Assembly (NCBI GenBank): GCA_949292905.1
Contig: CASFAV010000014.1
Location: forward strand, 1-64,000
Reading direction: 5' to 3'
Length of the DNA: 64,000 nucleotides
From: an uncultured Eubacteriales bacterium
Lineage (GTDB): Bacteria > Bacillota > Clostridia > Christensenellales > DTU072
Positions 33,586-42,625 of this stretch are shown piece by piece. The position numbers and the translations under genes were made by a program. How positions within the stretch are numbered: position 1 is the stretch's first letter; every line of letters starts with the position of its first letter. Below the pieces are notes generated by a model. That model made no database searches. It was not told the DNA's origin and saw only the letters and a program-made list of their open reading frames with translations.

Positions 33586-35184
33586 ATGACTGAATTATAT
33601 CGCTTCAGACAAATAGAAACATCCAAATCTTTGCTCGAACAGCTGTTGAGCGCCGCGGCAAATACTTTTGCAAAAAGGATATTAAGCCACTTACATATTT
33701 TAAACTCGGCGATATCGGATATCGACGACGCATTTAAGGAAAAAGCCCGAACGACCGGTATGCGCGTGAATAACGAAGGCTCGCCGCTAAGGCTCATAGG
33801 AGAACCTTACATCAACCACGCCATACGCGTGGCTCTCACGATATGCGACACGGGGCTCGAAATGAATTACAATATCGTATTGGCGGCTATAGCGCACGAC
33901 ATGGCGGACGACGCGTTCTTCAAGGACGCCAAACCCGCGGCGCTCGAAAACGCCGAGTCCGCTCACATACTCAAAAAGATCAAAGAGATCTCCGAAAACG
34001 AACAAAGGTTTCTCGAACTCTGCGATAAAGGCGCCTGCCCGAAATTAACGCCGCTGTCTAACGACCGCTTCACGCAATGGGCTTTGCTTATCAAAGCCGC
34101 GGCAAGATACGACAATCTTCTGACGTCTTCCGCGCTCAGCCCACGGAAGCAATACGAACTCGTGAGAAATACCGAAAGATATCTTTTACCGCTTACGGAA
34201 AGATCGGGAGCGAAAGTATTTGCCGCGCATATCAAGGAAGAGTCCTTCCGGATAAATCAGAAGCTGCGCGCCACGAGTTTTTATCCCGACCTTTACGCCG
34301 ACATAGAGCATAAGATCAGATCTCTGAACTGCGCTCGAACCGTAAAAAACACCGTCAAAAGGATCAGAGACATGCTGCTCGGTCAGGACTCGGACGCGGC
34401 ATATTCGTCTAATAAAAACCATTTCCGATCCTTCGATCTGCTGCCTGTTCGGATTTACGACGTATACGAGCAGATGTGCGCAAACAACATCTTCGACGTT
34501 TCGCTTATAGTGCCGTCGACCTATTTCAACCGTATCATCGCCGTGGCATCCGTAGCGGGCGGCGACGGAGCGCTCGAGCTTTTCTACGAAATAGCGAAGA
34601 ACCCGAAAACGAGCGATCTGACCGTTACGCTTATCGACGGGAACCGTCTCCTGTTCAAAGACGTTTATCTCAATAAATACGAGGTGACGACGGTAAGCGC
34701 CGACGAGTTACCTGTTTATCTCTACGGACTCAGCGGTTCCTATTCCGGCAAGATGGAGAAAGACAGTATGACGGTATACTCCGAGAACGGCACCGCGGTA
34801 TATCTTCCCGAACAAGCCACCGTCGTGGATTTCGCCTTCGCTCTGAATAAGACGCACGCCATGTATCTGAAATACGCTACGATCAACGACATAGACGCTA
34901 ATATTTTCAAACCGCTTATGCATAACGATAAGGTATGTCTTTATTACGACCTTGTTCCGCAAGTGCAGGCAGGCTGGCTCGACTATTGCGTCACGACGAC
35001 GGCGCGTAACGCCGTTATCGATTACTGCGATAACCTTATAAGAATAATATCCTCAATGCTTACGGACCGGAAAGACTCCGTCTTTTCAGACAAAGATCCG
35101 CAAGCCGTCCTCAACAAGTTACGCGACGCTCTGTGTGTCGGGATCTCGCCGATAGAGCTTCTCAGCGACTCCCAAGGGCATTGA
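33586..35184 (+). CDS. Divergent RelA/SpoT-like (RSH) protein with degenerate catalytic sites
   Basis: 532 aa. An HD-type hydrolase region (60-230): INHAIRV (His 78), IAHDMADDA (His 104, Asp 105, Asp 108/109), IKAAARYDNLLT (169-180) and a later TERYLLPLTERSGAK matching the RSH order. The Asp of the usual ADRLHN is Ala 173 here. A remnant of the synthetase domain follows (RIYDVYEQMCANNI, ~289-302) without its catalytic residues, then a TGS domain (MTVYSENG to the WLDYCVTTTARNAV region, 395-476). No ACT domain. It may bind rather than turn over (p)ppGpp-like nucleotides. Overlaps the opposed phosphoesterase by 23 bp. Confidence 0.65.
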   Translation: MTELYRFRQIETSKSLLEQLLSAAANTFAKRILSHLHILNSAISDIDDAFKEKARTTGMRVNNEGSPLRLIGEPYINHAIRVALTICDTGLEMNYNIVLAAIAHDMADDAFFKDAKPAALENAESAHILKKIKEISENEQRFLELCDKGACPKLTPLSNDRFTQWALLIKAAARYDNLLTSSALSPRKQYELVRNTERYLLPLTERSGAKVFAAHIKEESFRINQKLRATSFYPDLYADIEHKIRSLNCARTVKNTVKRIRDMLLGQDSDAAYSSNKNHFRSFDLLPVRIYDVYEQMCANNIFDVSLIVPSTYFNRIIAVASVAGGDGALELFYEIAKNPKTSDLTVTLIDGNRLLFKDVYLNKYEVTTVSADELPVYLYGLSGSYSGKMEKDSMTVYSENGTAVYLPEQATVVDFAFALNKTHAMYLKYATINDIDANIFKPLMHNDKVCLYYDLVPQVQAGWLDYCVTTTARNAVIDYCDNLIRIISSMLTDRKDSVFSDKDPQAVLNKLRDALCVGISPIELLSDSQGH

Positions 35185-35698
35185 AAGCGGCATTGTTGCG
35201 TATCAGCTCGTCGAAGGTCACGGGACGGAAACCGTTGACGTCCGCTCCCGCATTGAAAGCGTTAGCCATCGAACGGAGCGTCGCTTTATGCGGGAAATCC
35301 TCTCGTGCGTGCACGTGTCCGTAAATATGATATTTCCCTTCGAAAAAAAGCATCGGGAAATGACACAGCGTCGCGTTGCCGCGCCCGCAGTTCACCGTAA
35401 GAATATCCCTCACGTCTTCGAAATATTTACTCAAATCGACTAATTTAATCCAATCCTTGTCGTGATTTCCGAGTATGAGATATTTTTTGCCTTTAAGACG
35501 GCGAAGGATATCTTCGGGATCGCTCTCGCTTCTGTAGAAAAGATCCCCGACGACGTACACCGTATCGCGCGCGCCTACCGCCGCGTTCCAGTTGGCGACG
35601 AGCGTTTCGTTCATTTCCGCGATATCCTTGAAAGGTCGTTTGCACAACCCGATAATGTTGGCGTGCCCGAAATGCAGATCGCTTATGTAAAAATCCAT
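35162..35698 (-). CDS. Calcineurin-like metallophosphoesterase
   Basis: 178 aa; AGGAGG five bases before ATG 35698. Metal-binding set: DLHFGH, VGDLFY, LGNHDKD, LCHFPM and YGHVHARE, the five blocks of the family. Members of this small bacterial group hydrolyse phosphodiesters of unknown identity. Monocistronic; the 3' end overlaps the RSH-like gene, so read-through transcripts would be antisense to each other. Confidence 0.85.
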   Translation of the reverse strand: MDFYISDLHFGHANIIGLCKRPFKDIAEMNETLVANWNAAVGARDTVYVVGDLFYRSESDPEDILRRLKGKKYLILGNHDKDWIKLVDLSKYFEDVRDILTVNCGRGNATLCHFPMLFFEGKYHIYGHVHAREDFPHKATLRSMANAFNAGADVNGFRPVTFDELIRNNAAFNALGSR

Positions 35699-35752
35699 AT
35701 TTTCCTCCTGCGGCGCTTCGTGCGCTACCGCGCTCACCGTTATCGTTATAAG

Positions 35753-35778
35753 AAAAGACCGTCTCGCGACGGTCTTTT
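35753..35778 (-). terminator. Terminator between MFS and phosphoesterase genes
   Basis: Perfect 11-bp stem AAAAGACCGTC / GACGGTCTTTT with loop TCGC, usable on both strands, just after the MFS gene on the minus strand. Confidence 0.85.
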
Positions 35779-35799
35779 CGTCAAGTACGTTACCGTACG

Positions 35800-37482
35800 T
35801 CAGAATTTAAGATCGTCCGTGTTTTCTTCGTTCGGAGTAGCTTCTTCTTTGAATATCTCCTCGTTCACTTCTGATACGTCGCTCGGCAGAGAACCGTCGA
35901 CTGCGGCTTCCGCAGCGGGCGCGATGGCGGAGTTTTCTTCGAGGTCGAACAGACCTTCTTCACGACTACGCTCCTTGAGCTGCTCGACTATCTTCGCGTG
36001 CTCTTTCTTACCGAGAGGGTAGAATATCATGGCTATTGCCATGAGCGCCGCCGAAATAGCGGATATCCATAGCGCGAGATCGAAGTAATCCGTCGCAATC
36101 TTCATCAGTTCGTCGGAAACCGTTTTAACGTTAAAGTAATTGTTGGGCTGGTATCCCATTCCCTGCTTGACGTAAGCTATGACGACGTAGCCCACGTTGG
36201 TGAACACGAGCACCAGCGTGTACGCAAACATCTGTATGAAGCCTTCGAGCCGCTTGCCCGTCTTGAGCTGCTGGTAGTCGGAAATTTCCGAAAGCATGAG
36301 CGGTTGCAAGCTCGCTATCGCGTTGAACAAGGCTATAAATCTGAACAGAGTGAGCAGTACCGCGCTCGTGGTGCCCTGCGCGATATTCTCAACTCCGATG
36401 ATACCGAGTATCGCGTAGCCTATAGCGTTCAGCGACATCCAGAAGATAAGTATCGTCTTATTATTGAATTTGCGCGTCATGAACGGCAACAGTATCATAT
36501 TCGGAGTTACCGCGAATCCGGTGATAAGGGTGAGCGAACCGAATATTATCTGTCCCTTGTCTATCTCGGTGGCGTAACGGAGTTTGCCGAGTATGGCGGC
36601 GTCCACTTCGATGGTGGTACGCACGCAACCGAGCACGAGCGCAAGCGTGAAGATGAGCAAGGGCTTGTTCTTGAGTATCATTCCGAGACCCTCGAAAAGC
36701 CCTGTCTTTTCTTTGTTTTCGTTGGTGGCGATTATCCTCTCGCGTACTTTGAAGAGCAGAAGTACGAATACGAGACCTACTACCGAATAAATGAAACCTA
36801 TGTAACGGAACGCCATATATTCCATACCGAGATCGTTGAAGTAACCTCTCAGCGCGTTACCGATGACGTTCATTATCGTGGGGGAGAAACCTATTACCAG
36901 ACCGATGGGCGACCATATATCCGTCCTCTCCTGCTGGTTGGGAGTGACCACGCCGGGCATCATGTAGAAGGTGTTCTGGAAAAGGTTCCAGAGAATGAGC
37001 GTCGGGGTGCAGATGCAATATGCGTATATAATTTTCGGAGTGGCGTTGAAACCGAGTTCGCGGATATTGTCGGGCGACCAGGTGGCGGCTATAGCGAACG
37101 CCGCGAATACGGGCGCCATCAACATAATGAAAGGCTTATACTTACCGTATTTGGTCTGCGTGTTCTGGAGAAGCTTACCGAACAAAGGCTGTATTATAAG
37201 TCCGAGCAAACTTGCCACCAAACAGATATACGGTCCGTGTATGACGTCGATACCGAAAAGTTCGGAGATCTGCGTCGCGGTGATAAGTCCCGAAACGACC
37301 GTCACGAGCGTGCTTACGCCGAACGCCGAACCGCCGAAGCAAAGTATCTCTTTAAGATTGAGATATCTGCCCTTGGGCGGCTCTTTCCAGAACTTCTTGA
37401 TCCAATCGATGATCCCGTTGAATTTATCTTTGAACTTGTTGGGTTTCGGCGCGGTGCCGGCGCTCTTGCTCTCGTTATCCAT
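35800..37482 (-). CDS. GPH/MFS-type sugar symporter with long acidic tail
   Basis: 560 aa from ATG 37482 (GAGGAGG ahead); upstream in-frame codons look like leader. An N-terminal ~30-residue polar stretch, 12 membrane segments, and a C-terminal ~70-residue acidic tail (residues ~490-560). QPLFGKLLQNTQTKYGKYKPF between TM2 and TM3 corresponds to the GPH loop. The substrate is probably a glycoside. Monocistronic, flanked by terminators. Confidence 0.75.
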   Translation of the reverse strand: MDNESKSAGTAPKPNKFKDKFNGIIDWIKKFWKEPPKGRYLNLKEILCFGGSAFGVSTLVTVVSGLITATQISELFGIDVIHGPYICLVASLLGLIIQPLFGKLLQNTQTKYGKYKPFIMLMAPVFAAFAIAATWSPDNIRELGFNATPKIIYAYCICTPTLILWNLFQNTFYMMPGVVTPNQQERTDIWSPIGLVIGFSPTIMNVIGNALRGYFNDLGMEYMAFRYIGFIYSVVGLVFVLLLFKVRERIIATNENKEKTGLFEGLGMILKNKPLLIFTLALVLGCVRTTIEVDAAILGKLRYATEIDKGQIIFGSLTLITGFAVTPNMILLPFMTRKFNNKTILIFWMSLNAIGYAILGIIGVENIAQGTTSAVLLTLFRFIALFNAIASLQPLMLSEISDYQQLKTGKRLEGFIQMFAYTLVLVFTNVGYVVIAYVKQGMGYQPNNYFNVKTVSDELMKIATDYFDLALWISAISAALMAIAMIFYPLGKKEHAKIVEQLKERSREEGLFDLEENSAIAPAAEAAVDGSLPSDVSEVNEEIFKEEATPNEENTDDLKF

Positions 37483-37670
37483 ATGCCTCCTCTTGCGGCT
37501 TACGCCGCGCTCCCTTGCGCGCAAATACCCACGCACGTTATATACGGATAATAGTATAGCATACGGCGTGCGTACAGTCAACATAAGTTTTATATAAAAT
37601 CCCCTCTTAAACCGCAAAAAAATAATATCCCGCGCCGCGCCTCCGATAACCGCGAACGGTGAGATCTTAT

Positions 37671-37697
37671 AAAAAAACGGGCGGCGCCCGCCGCCCG
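37671..37697 (-). terminator. Terminator of the ThiF/MoeB-like gene
   Basis: Stem CGGGCGGC / GCCGCCCG (37678-37697, loop GCCC) followed by seven T residues on the minus strand. Confidence 0.9.
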
Positions 37698-37730
37698 CCC
37701 TCGTTTTTTATTTTGGCGTAAAATACAGTT

Positions 37731-38522
37731 TCAGGTATCCGTTTCAACTATTACGGTTTCCGTTTCAGCATTATTTCTCTCGTTCCTGCGTCCTCTGCCG
37801 AAACGCCTTTTGCGCGCGCCGGCTCGCTTGACGTTGACGAATTTTTTGTTCTGTTCGACGAGCGGCAAAGCCCTCGCCATCATTCCGTTGAGGTCCACTA
37901 TGAGAAGTCTGCCGCGAAGTCCCGGTCTTCCGAGCAATACCTTGACCGCCTCCGCCGCCTGATTGCACCCGATGACGCCCGCCGCGAAGCATACCACGCT
38001 GGGCTTGTTTTCTTCCTTGGCGTCGCCGTATATTTTTTTCAAGGTGTCGTCGCCCGGGTATATCGTCGATACGTGTCCGTGCCAGTGGCTCACTCCGCCC
38101 GTTATCATAGGGATGCCCGCCTTCTTGCAGGCGTGCTGAAGGTCGTATCTCGCGCGGATATTGTCGAGCGCGTCCACCACCACGTCGCAACCCGCTATCA
38201 GAGCGTGCGCGTTCACGGCGTTGATACGCTCCGCGTGCGCTTCCACTTCGCACCGTCCGTCCTCCTCGAAAAGCTCCGCTATCCCTTCCGCCTTGTTCTT
38301 CCCCATCGTCCTTCCTATGCAGAATACCTGGCGGTTATAGTTGCTGTCCTCGAATTTGTCGTAGTCGCACAACACGAGCTTGCCTATCCCTATGCGGCTC
38401 AGCATCTCCGCGACAAAGCCGCCGAGCCCGCCGCAGCCCGCGATAAACACGGTCTTTTTGAGAAGCGTCGCCTGCTCCTCGGGTGTGATAGCTCCGAGAT
38501 TTCGTTTGAATCTTACGTCCAT
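37731..38522 (-). CDS. ThiF/MoeB/HesA-family E1-like adenylyltransferase
   Basis: 263 aa. Nucleotide site GCGGLGGFVAEMLSRIGIG (30-48), DYDKFEDSNYNRQ (Arg and Asp for ATP), and DALDNIRARYDL. These enzymes adenylate the C-terminal Gly of a ubiquitin-like sulfur carrier. The MoaD-like carrier ending in Gly-Gly is encoded 2.2 kb away in the divergent operon, so this is likely its activating enzyme. The usual zinc-binding CxxC pairs of MoeB are not visible. A basic tail (Arg/Lys-rich, then Glu/Thr) is unusual. tRNA threonylcarbamoyladenosine dehydratase (TcdA) is the alternative. Confidence 0.75.
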   Translation of the reverse strand: MDVRFKRNLGAITPEEQATLLKKTVFIAGCGGLGGFVAEMLSRIGIGKLVLCDYDKFEDSNYNRQVFCIGRTMGKNKAEGIAELFEEDGRCEVEAHAERINAVNAHALIAGCDVVVDALDNIRARYDLQHACKKAGIPMITGGVSHWHGHVSTIYPGDDTLKKIYGDAKEENKPSVVCFAAGVIGCNQAAEAVKVLLGRPGLRGRLLIVDLNGMMARALPLVEQNKKFVNVKRAGARKRRFGRGRRNERNNAETETVIVETDT

Positions 38523-38566
38523 TCCTTCCCTCTCTTTGTTTCGCGGATTTTCCGCGTCCGGATTAT

Positions 38567-38595
38567 ATTTTATTCTCCGACGCCCGATTTGTCAA
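38567..38595 (-). promoter_or_regulatory. Promoter of the ThiF/MoeB-like gene
   Basis: TTGACA (38590-38595), 17-bp spacer, TAAAAT (38567-38572) on the minus strand. A small hairpin CGCGGA/TCCGCG lies in the leader. Confidence 0.75.
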
Positions 38596-38660
38596 TACGC
38601 ACCCGCACGACATTATTCCGCACCTGCGCCTACGTGCATTGCCGCGCGCACATTTGCATA

Positions 38661-38689
38661 TTGAACTAATCGAATAAGTGTGCTAAAAT
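38661..38689 (+). promoter_or_regulatory. Promoter of the AOR-cofactor operon
   Basis: TTGAAC (38661-38666), 17-bp spacer, TAAAAT (38684-38689). GGAGGT then ATG 38742. All eight genes to 46367 are spaced as one operon. Confidence 0.75.
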
Positions 38690-38741
38690 ATTTTAGAAGA
38701 AGCATCTACGGACGGATTCCCGCCCGTAAAACGGAGGTACT

Positions 38742-40688
38742 ATGGCTACTTCTTACGGAGCTTATGCCGGAACAGTGTTGAAAATAGACCTTACGTCGCG
38801 TACCGTATCGGATTATCCCGTGAACGACGAAGATCGCAGACTTTTCCTCGGCGGCAAGATACTCGCCGCAAGAATAATGAACGATTTTATCAAAGGTCCC
38901 ATGGATCCGTACGGCGAGGAGAACGTGATCGTCGTGTCCTCCTGCCCTCTCAACGCCACGGGCTGTCCTTCGTCTTCGCGCTTCAACGTAAGCACGGTTT
39001 CGCCGCTGACGGGGCTTCTCACGAGCAGTAACTGCGGCGGGAGCTTCGGTTGCGCGCTGAAGCGCGCCGGATACGACGCCCTCGTGATAACCGGCAAATG
39101 CGATTCCTTCGTCTGGCTCGACGTCACGCGCGACGGCGTGGAATTCAAGGACGCCGAACCTTTGCGCGGCAAGCGCACGATGGATACGCAGGAGGCTATC
39201 GGCGGAAAAGGAAGCAAACTCGTCATCGGACCCGCGGGCGAAAATCTCGTGCGATACGCCTGTGCGGTAAGCGACGAGCGCGCCGCGGGACGCGGCGGCG
39301 TAGGCGCGGTCATGGGCTCGAAAAATCTCAAAGCCATAGTCGTAACGGGCACCAAAAATCCCGCCGTGTACGACGAAAAAGCGCTCGCGAAAGTAAAACG
39401 CAAATGGACCAAACGCCTTAAATCGCATCCTCTTACCGGAGAACAGCTTCCGAGACTCGGTACTGCGGCGCTCATAGCGAGTATGCAACAGAAGCGACTG
39501 CTCGCGACGAAGAACTTTTCCGACGGGCGCTTCCCGGGCTACGCCTCCATATCGGGCGAGGAGCTCGCGGAAAAATTCCTTATCCGCAACAAAGGCTGTA
39601 TCTCCTGCCCTATCCAATGCGCCCGCGTGGTGGAAGTGAACGGCAAATGCGTCAAGGGTCCAGAAGTAGAAATAATGGGGCTTATGGGCGCCAACATACT
39701 TAACGACGATCTCGGCGACATCATACGCTGGAATTACGAGATGGACGAGCTCGGCATGGACACGATCTCCGCTTCGGGCACGATAGCGTTCGCTATGGAA
39801 CTCAACGAAAAGGGATTGTGGGATTCGGGATTGAATTTCGGTAAGACCGACAATATTTCCGAAGTGCTCGAGGAGATCGCCTTCCGTTCGAGCGAAAGAG
39901 GAAACAAGCTCGCCGAAGGGGCGAAAAGGTTATCCGACGAATTCGGCGGCGAGGACTTCTGCATACAGGTCAAGGGAATGGAGCTTTCGGCATACGAGCC
40001 GCGCGGCGCGGTAGGTCAGGGACTCGGCTATTCCGTCGCCAACCGCGGCGGCTGTCACCTGAACGCGGGCTACGAAGTTGTCGTGGAAGGCTTGGGACTC
40101 ACGATAAATCCCTACACCACTCACGGCAAAGCGGAAATAGCCACAATGTTCCAGAACCTTATGGAAGCGGTGAGCGCGGGCGGTAACTGCCTGTTCACGA
40201 CGTACGCCTTCTTCCCCTTCTTCCTTTTCAAGCGTCCCAACAGCTTCCTTTCTAAAGCGGTCAACAAAGCGCTCCCCTATCTCGGCGGACCGCTGCACAT
40301 AATCAATAAATACCCCCATCTCGCGCACATACATCTTACCGCCATGCTTCCGCACACCAAGGCGCTCCAGGCGGCTACCGGAATGAAGATAACCATGGGC
40401 GACCTTATGCGGATCGGAGCGCGCGGCTTCAACCTCGAACGCACGATAAACGCGCGCATGGGCGTTTCGGCAAAGGACGACAAGCTCCCTAAACGCCTTA
40501 CCGAAGAAGAACAGGTCCCCGGAGATCCGCGCACAAAGGTTCCGCAACCTCTTCTCAAAAAGAAATTCTATTTTGCGCGCGGCTGGGACGAAGACGGCAA
40601 GGTCAAGGCGAAAACCGCGAAATATTATTCCATAGATTCGCTCGACGACATCGGCGCGCGCACCGCAGGAGAAAATTATAAAAAATAA
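38742..40688 (+). CDS. Aldehyde:ferredoxin oxidoreductase family tungstoenzyme
   Basis: 648 aa. The AOR N-domain (GTVLKIDLTSRTV, LGGKILAARIM), the pterin-binding GGSFGCALKRAGYDALVITGK (in pieces) and AAGRGGVGAVMGSKNLKAI are clear. The 4Fe-4S ligands are Cys 286, Cys 289 and Cys 293 (CISCPIQC), with the fourth near Cys 483 (GGNCLFT); GPEVE (Glu 308) is also present. AORs hold a tungsten bis-pterin cofactor and oxidise aldehydes to acids with ferredoxin. The C-terminal end differs from classical AOR, so the substrate is open. It heads an operon of cofactor genes beside a tungstate importer. Confidence 0.9.
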   Translation: MATSYGAYAGTVLKIDLTSRTVSDYPVNDEDRRLFLGGKILAARIMNDFIKGPMDPYGEENVIVVSSCPLNATGCPSSSRFNVSTVSPLTGLLTSSNCGGSFGCALKRAGYDALVITGKCDSFVWLDVTRDGVEFKDAEPLRGKRTMDTQEAIGGKGSKLVIGPAGENLVRYACAVSDERAAGRGGVGAVMGSKNLKAIVVTGTKNPAVYDEKALAKVKRKWTKRLKSHPLTGEQLPRLGTAALIASMQQKRLLATKNFSDGRFPGYASISGEELAEKFLIRNKGCISCPIQCARVVEVNGKCVKGPEVEIMGLMGANILNDDLGDIIRWNYEMDELGMDTISASGTIAFAMELNEKGLWDSGLNFGKTDNISEVLEEIAFRSSERGNKLAEGAKRLSDEFGGEDFCIQVKGMELSAYEPRGAVGQGLGYSVANRGGCHLNAGYEVVVEGLGLTINPYTTHGKAEIATMFQNLMEAVSAGGNCLFTTYAFFPFFLFKRPNSFLSKAVNKALPYLGGPLHIINKYPHLAHIHLTAMLPHTKALQAATGMKITMGDLMRIGARGFNLERTINARMGVSAKDDKLPKRLTEEEQVPGDPRTKVPQPLLKKKFYFARGWDEDGKVKAKTAKYYSIDSLDDIGARTAGENYKK

Positions 40689-40936
40689 TGGTAACCGTAG
40701 AGTTTTTCGGCTTATACAGGCTCAATTATCACATGAAAAGCGTACAGGTGGAAGCTTCCACCGTCAAAGAGCTGTTCAAAAAACTCTACGAAATAAACCC
40801 TTTCTACACGGTGAAAGAGCTGAAACATTCCATCGTGATAATCAACGACGTCAATTTCAACGACCTCAAGAAGTACCGCACGCCTTTGAAAGACGGCGAT
40901 CACGTGCTGATAATGAGTCCGGCGTCGGGAGGTTGA
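40688..40936 (+). CDS. MoaD/ThiS-like ubiquitin-fold sulfur carrier
   Basis: 82 aa ending SPASGG, the Gly-Gly tail that is adenylated and thiocarboxylated. The N-terminus MVTVEFFGLYRL and a VKELFKKLYEINP helix give the beta-grasp fold. The start overlaps the AOR stop by one base (TAATG). It presumably donates sulfur for the pterin dithiolene of the AOR cofactor, activated by the divergent E1. No MoaE is in the window. Confidence 0.85.
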   Translation: MVTVEFFGLYRLNYHMKSVQVEASTVKELFKKLYEINPFYTVKELKHSIVIINDVNFNDLKKYRTPLKDGDHVLIMSPASGG

Positions 40937-40937
40937 C

Positions 40938-41426
40938 ATGACTTATACCGCTGCCATAATCACAATGAGCGACGCCTGCTACGCGGGCAAACGCGAGGAC
41001 GGGGCTACTCCCGCCGTTAGCGAACTGCTTGTCGGATCGGGTTTCGAAGTGAAAGAAACCGCTCTTCTTCCCGACGAGCAAACGGAAATAACCGAAAAAC
41101 TTAAAGAATTCGCTTCCAAAGGCTACGATTTGATAGTGACCACGGGAGGGACGGGATTCTCGGAGCGCGACGTGACTCCGGAAGCCACCCTCGCTCTCGG
41201 CGGAAGAAGCGTTCCCGGCGTTGCGGAAGCTATGCGCGCCAACTCGATGAAATACACTTCGCGCGCGATGCTGAGCCGAGGAGTATGCGTCATCGCGGGG
41301 AAAAGCGTGATCGTCAATCTTCCCGGCTCCCCGAAAGCCTGCGTCGAGAATCTCTCCTTCGTCGTCGAACCCTTGAAACACGGTATCGACGCGCTGAAAG
41401 GAAAGGTCTCGGAGTGCGCCCGATGA
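40938..41426 (+). CDS. MogA/MoaB-family molybdopterin adenylyltransferase
   Basis: 162 aa. IITMSDACYAGKREDG, VTTGGTGFSERDVTPEA and NLPGSPKACVENL are the family's substrate-binding segments. It adenylates molybdopterin before metal insertion; MoaB-type proteins do the same in tungsten organisms. Starts one base after moaD. The catalytic Asp of GFSERDVTPE is present. Confidence 0.9.
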   Translation: MTYTAAIITMSDACYAGKREDGATPAVSELLVGSGFEVKETALLPDEQTEITEKLKEFASKGYDLIVTTGGTGFSERDVTPEATLALGGRSVPGVAEAMRANSMKYTSRAMLSRGVCVIAGKSVIVNLPGSPKACVENLSFVVEPLKHGIDALKGKVSECAR

Positions 41427-42625
41427 TGAACGTCATTCCTTACGAAGAAGCGGTCGCGATCCTCTCACGCGCCTTCGGCGGCGCGCTCGTGACCGTCTCC
41501 GTACCGGTGACCAAATGTGCGGGTCACATAGCGGCGGAAGACGTACGCTCTCCGGAAGACGTCCCCCCTTTCGACCGCTCGACCGTGGACGGCTACGCCG
41601 CCTCTTATAAGGATACCTCGGCGGCATCTCCGTCCGTTCCCTCGATACTTGCGCTGAAAGGCGAAAGCCGTATGGGCGAAGCTACGGGCGAGGTCCTCTC
41701 GTCGGGGGAATGTTTTTACGTGCCTACCGGCGGTATGCTTCCCGCGGGCGCCGACGCCGTTCTGATGATAGAAGACTCCGAAAAAGTGAACGGCGAAATA
41801 TATTTTTCGCGTACCCTGCATAAAGGCGAAAACGTAATTTTCAAAGGCGCCGACGTGGCGAAAGGCGACGTCGTCGTTACTAAAGGCAGGCGCATAAACG
41901 CCGCGCTTATCGGCGCGCTCTGCTCCGTGGGGATCTCTTCCGTAAAGGCGTACCGTAAGCTCGATTACTTCGTTATCTCGACGGGCGACGAGCTCGTACC
42001 CGCAGACGGTGAATGTCCGGTCGGTAAAATAAGGGATACCAATACCGCATTATTGGCAGCCGAATTATCGGAGATAGGTAACGTCGTCGGCACCGCGCTC
42101 GTCGCGGACGACTACGAGGCGCTCTCACGCGCCATGCGCGCGGCGCTCGACGTTGCGGACGTAGTCGTGGTAAGCGGAGGAAGCTCGGTCGGGAAAGCGG
42201 ACTACACTCAAAAGCTTTTCGGAGAATTCGGCGCCCTCCTGTTCGGAGGCGTGGCGATGAGACCCGGAAAGCCCACTCTCGCCGCCGTAGCGGGCGATAA
42301 ATTGCTTATCGGTCTTCCCGGTCATCCTATGGCGGCGTTTACTTCCTGCCGACTCATTCTCAGGCGGGCTCTGCTCCATGCCTGCGGCGCCGATATCCCC
42401 GCGCCCGTAGTCTGCCGTGCGCTCAGGAATTTCCCCGGAGGGAAAGGCAGAACGGCCGTAGTGCCCGTTAAACTCGTAAACTTTCCCGAATACACCGGAG
42501 CGGAACCGCTGTTCTATCAATCCGGGATGCTGTCCGTGATAGGTTCCGCGGACGGCTTCGCCCTTCTTCCCGATCACACCGAAGGCGTCGACAAAGGCGC
42601 GCCTTTAGAGGTCTACATACTATGA
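41423..42625 (+). CDS. moeA: MoeA-family metal insertase
   Basis: 400 aa from ATG 41423 (ATGATGA overlap with the mogA stop; the second ATG is equally possible). PPFDRSTVDGYA, PTGGMLPAGADAVLMIED, STGDELVP, DTNTALLAAEL, VSGGSSVGKADYT and MRPGKPTLAA are in the usual order. It hydrolyses the adenylated pterin and inserts molybdate or tungstate. The short frame upstream of this start is a shadow of mogA. Confidence 0.9.
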   Translation: MMNVIPYEEAVAILSRAFGGALVTVSVPVTKCAGHIAAEDVRSPEDVPPFDRSTVDGYAASYKDTSAASPSVPSILALKGESRMGEATGEVLSSGECFYVPTGGMLPAGADAVLMIEDSEKVNGEIYFSRTLHKGENVIFKGADVAKGDVVVTKGRRINAALIGALCSVGISSVKAYRKLDYFVISTGDELVPADGECPVGKIRDTNTALLAAELSEIGNVVGTALVADDYEALSRAMRAALDVADVVVVSGGSSVGKADYTQKLFGEFGALLFGGVAMRPGKPTLAAVAGDKLLIGLPGHPMAAFTSCRLILRRALLHACGADIPAPVVCRALRNFPGGKGRTAVVPVKLVNFPEYTGAEPLFYQSGMLSVIGSADGFALLPDHTEGVDKGAPLEVYIL

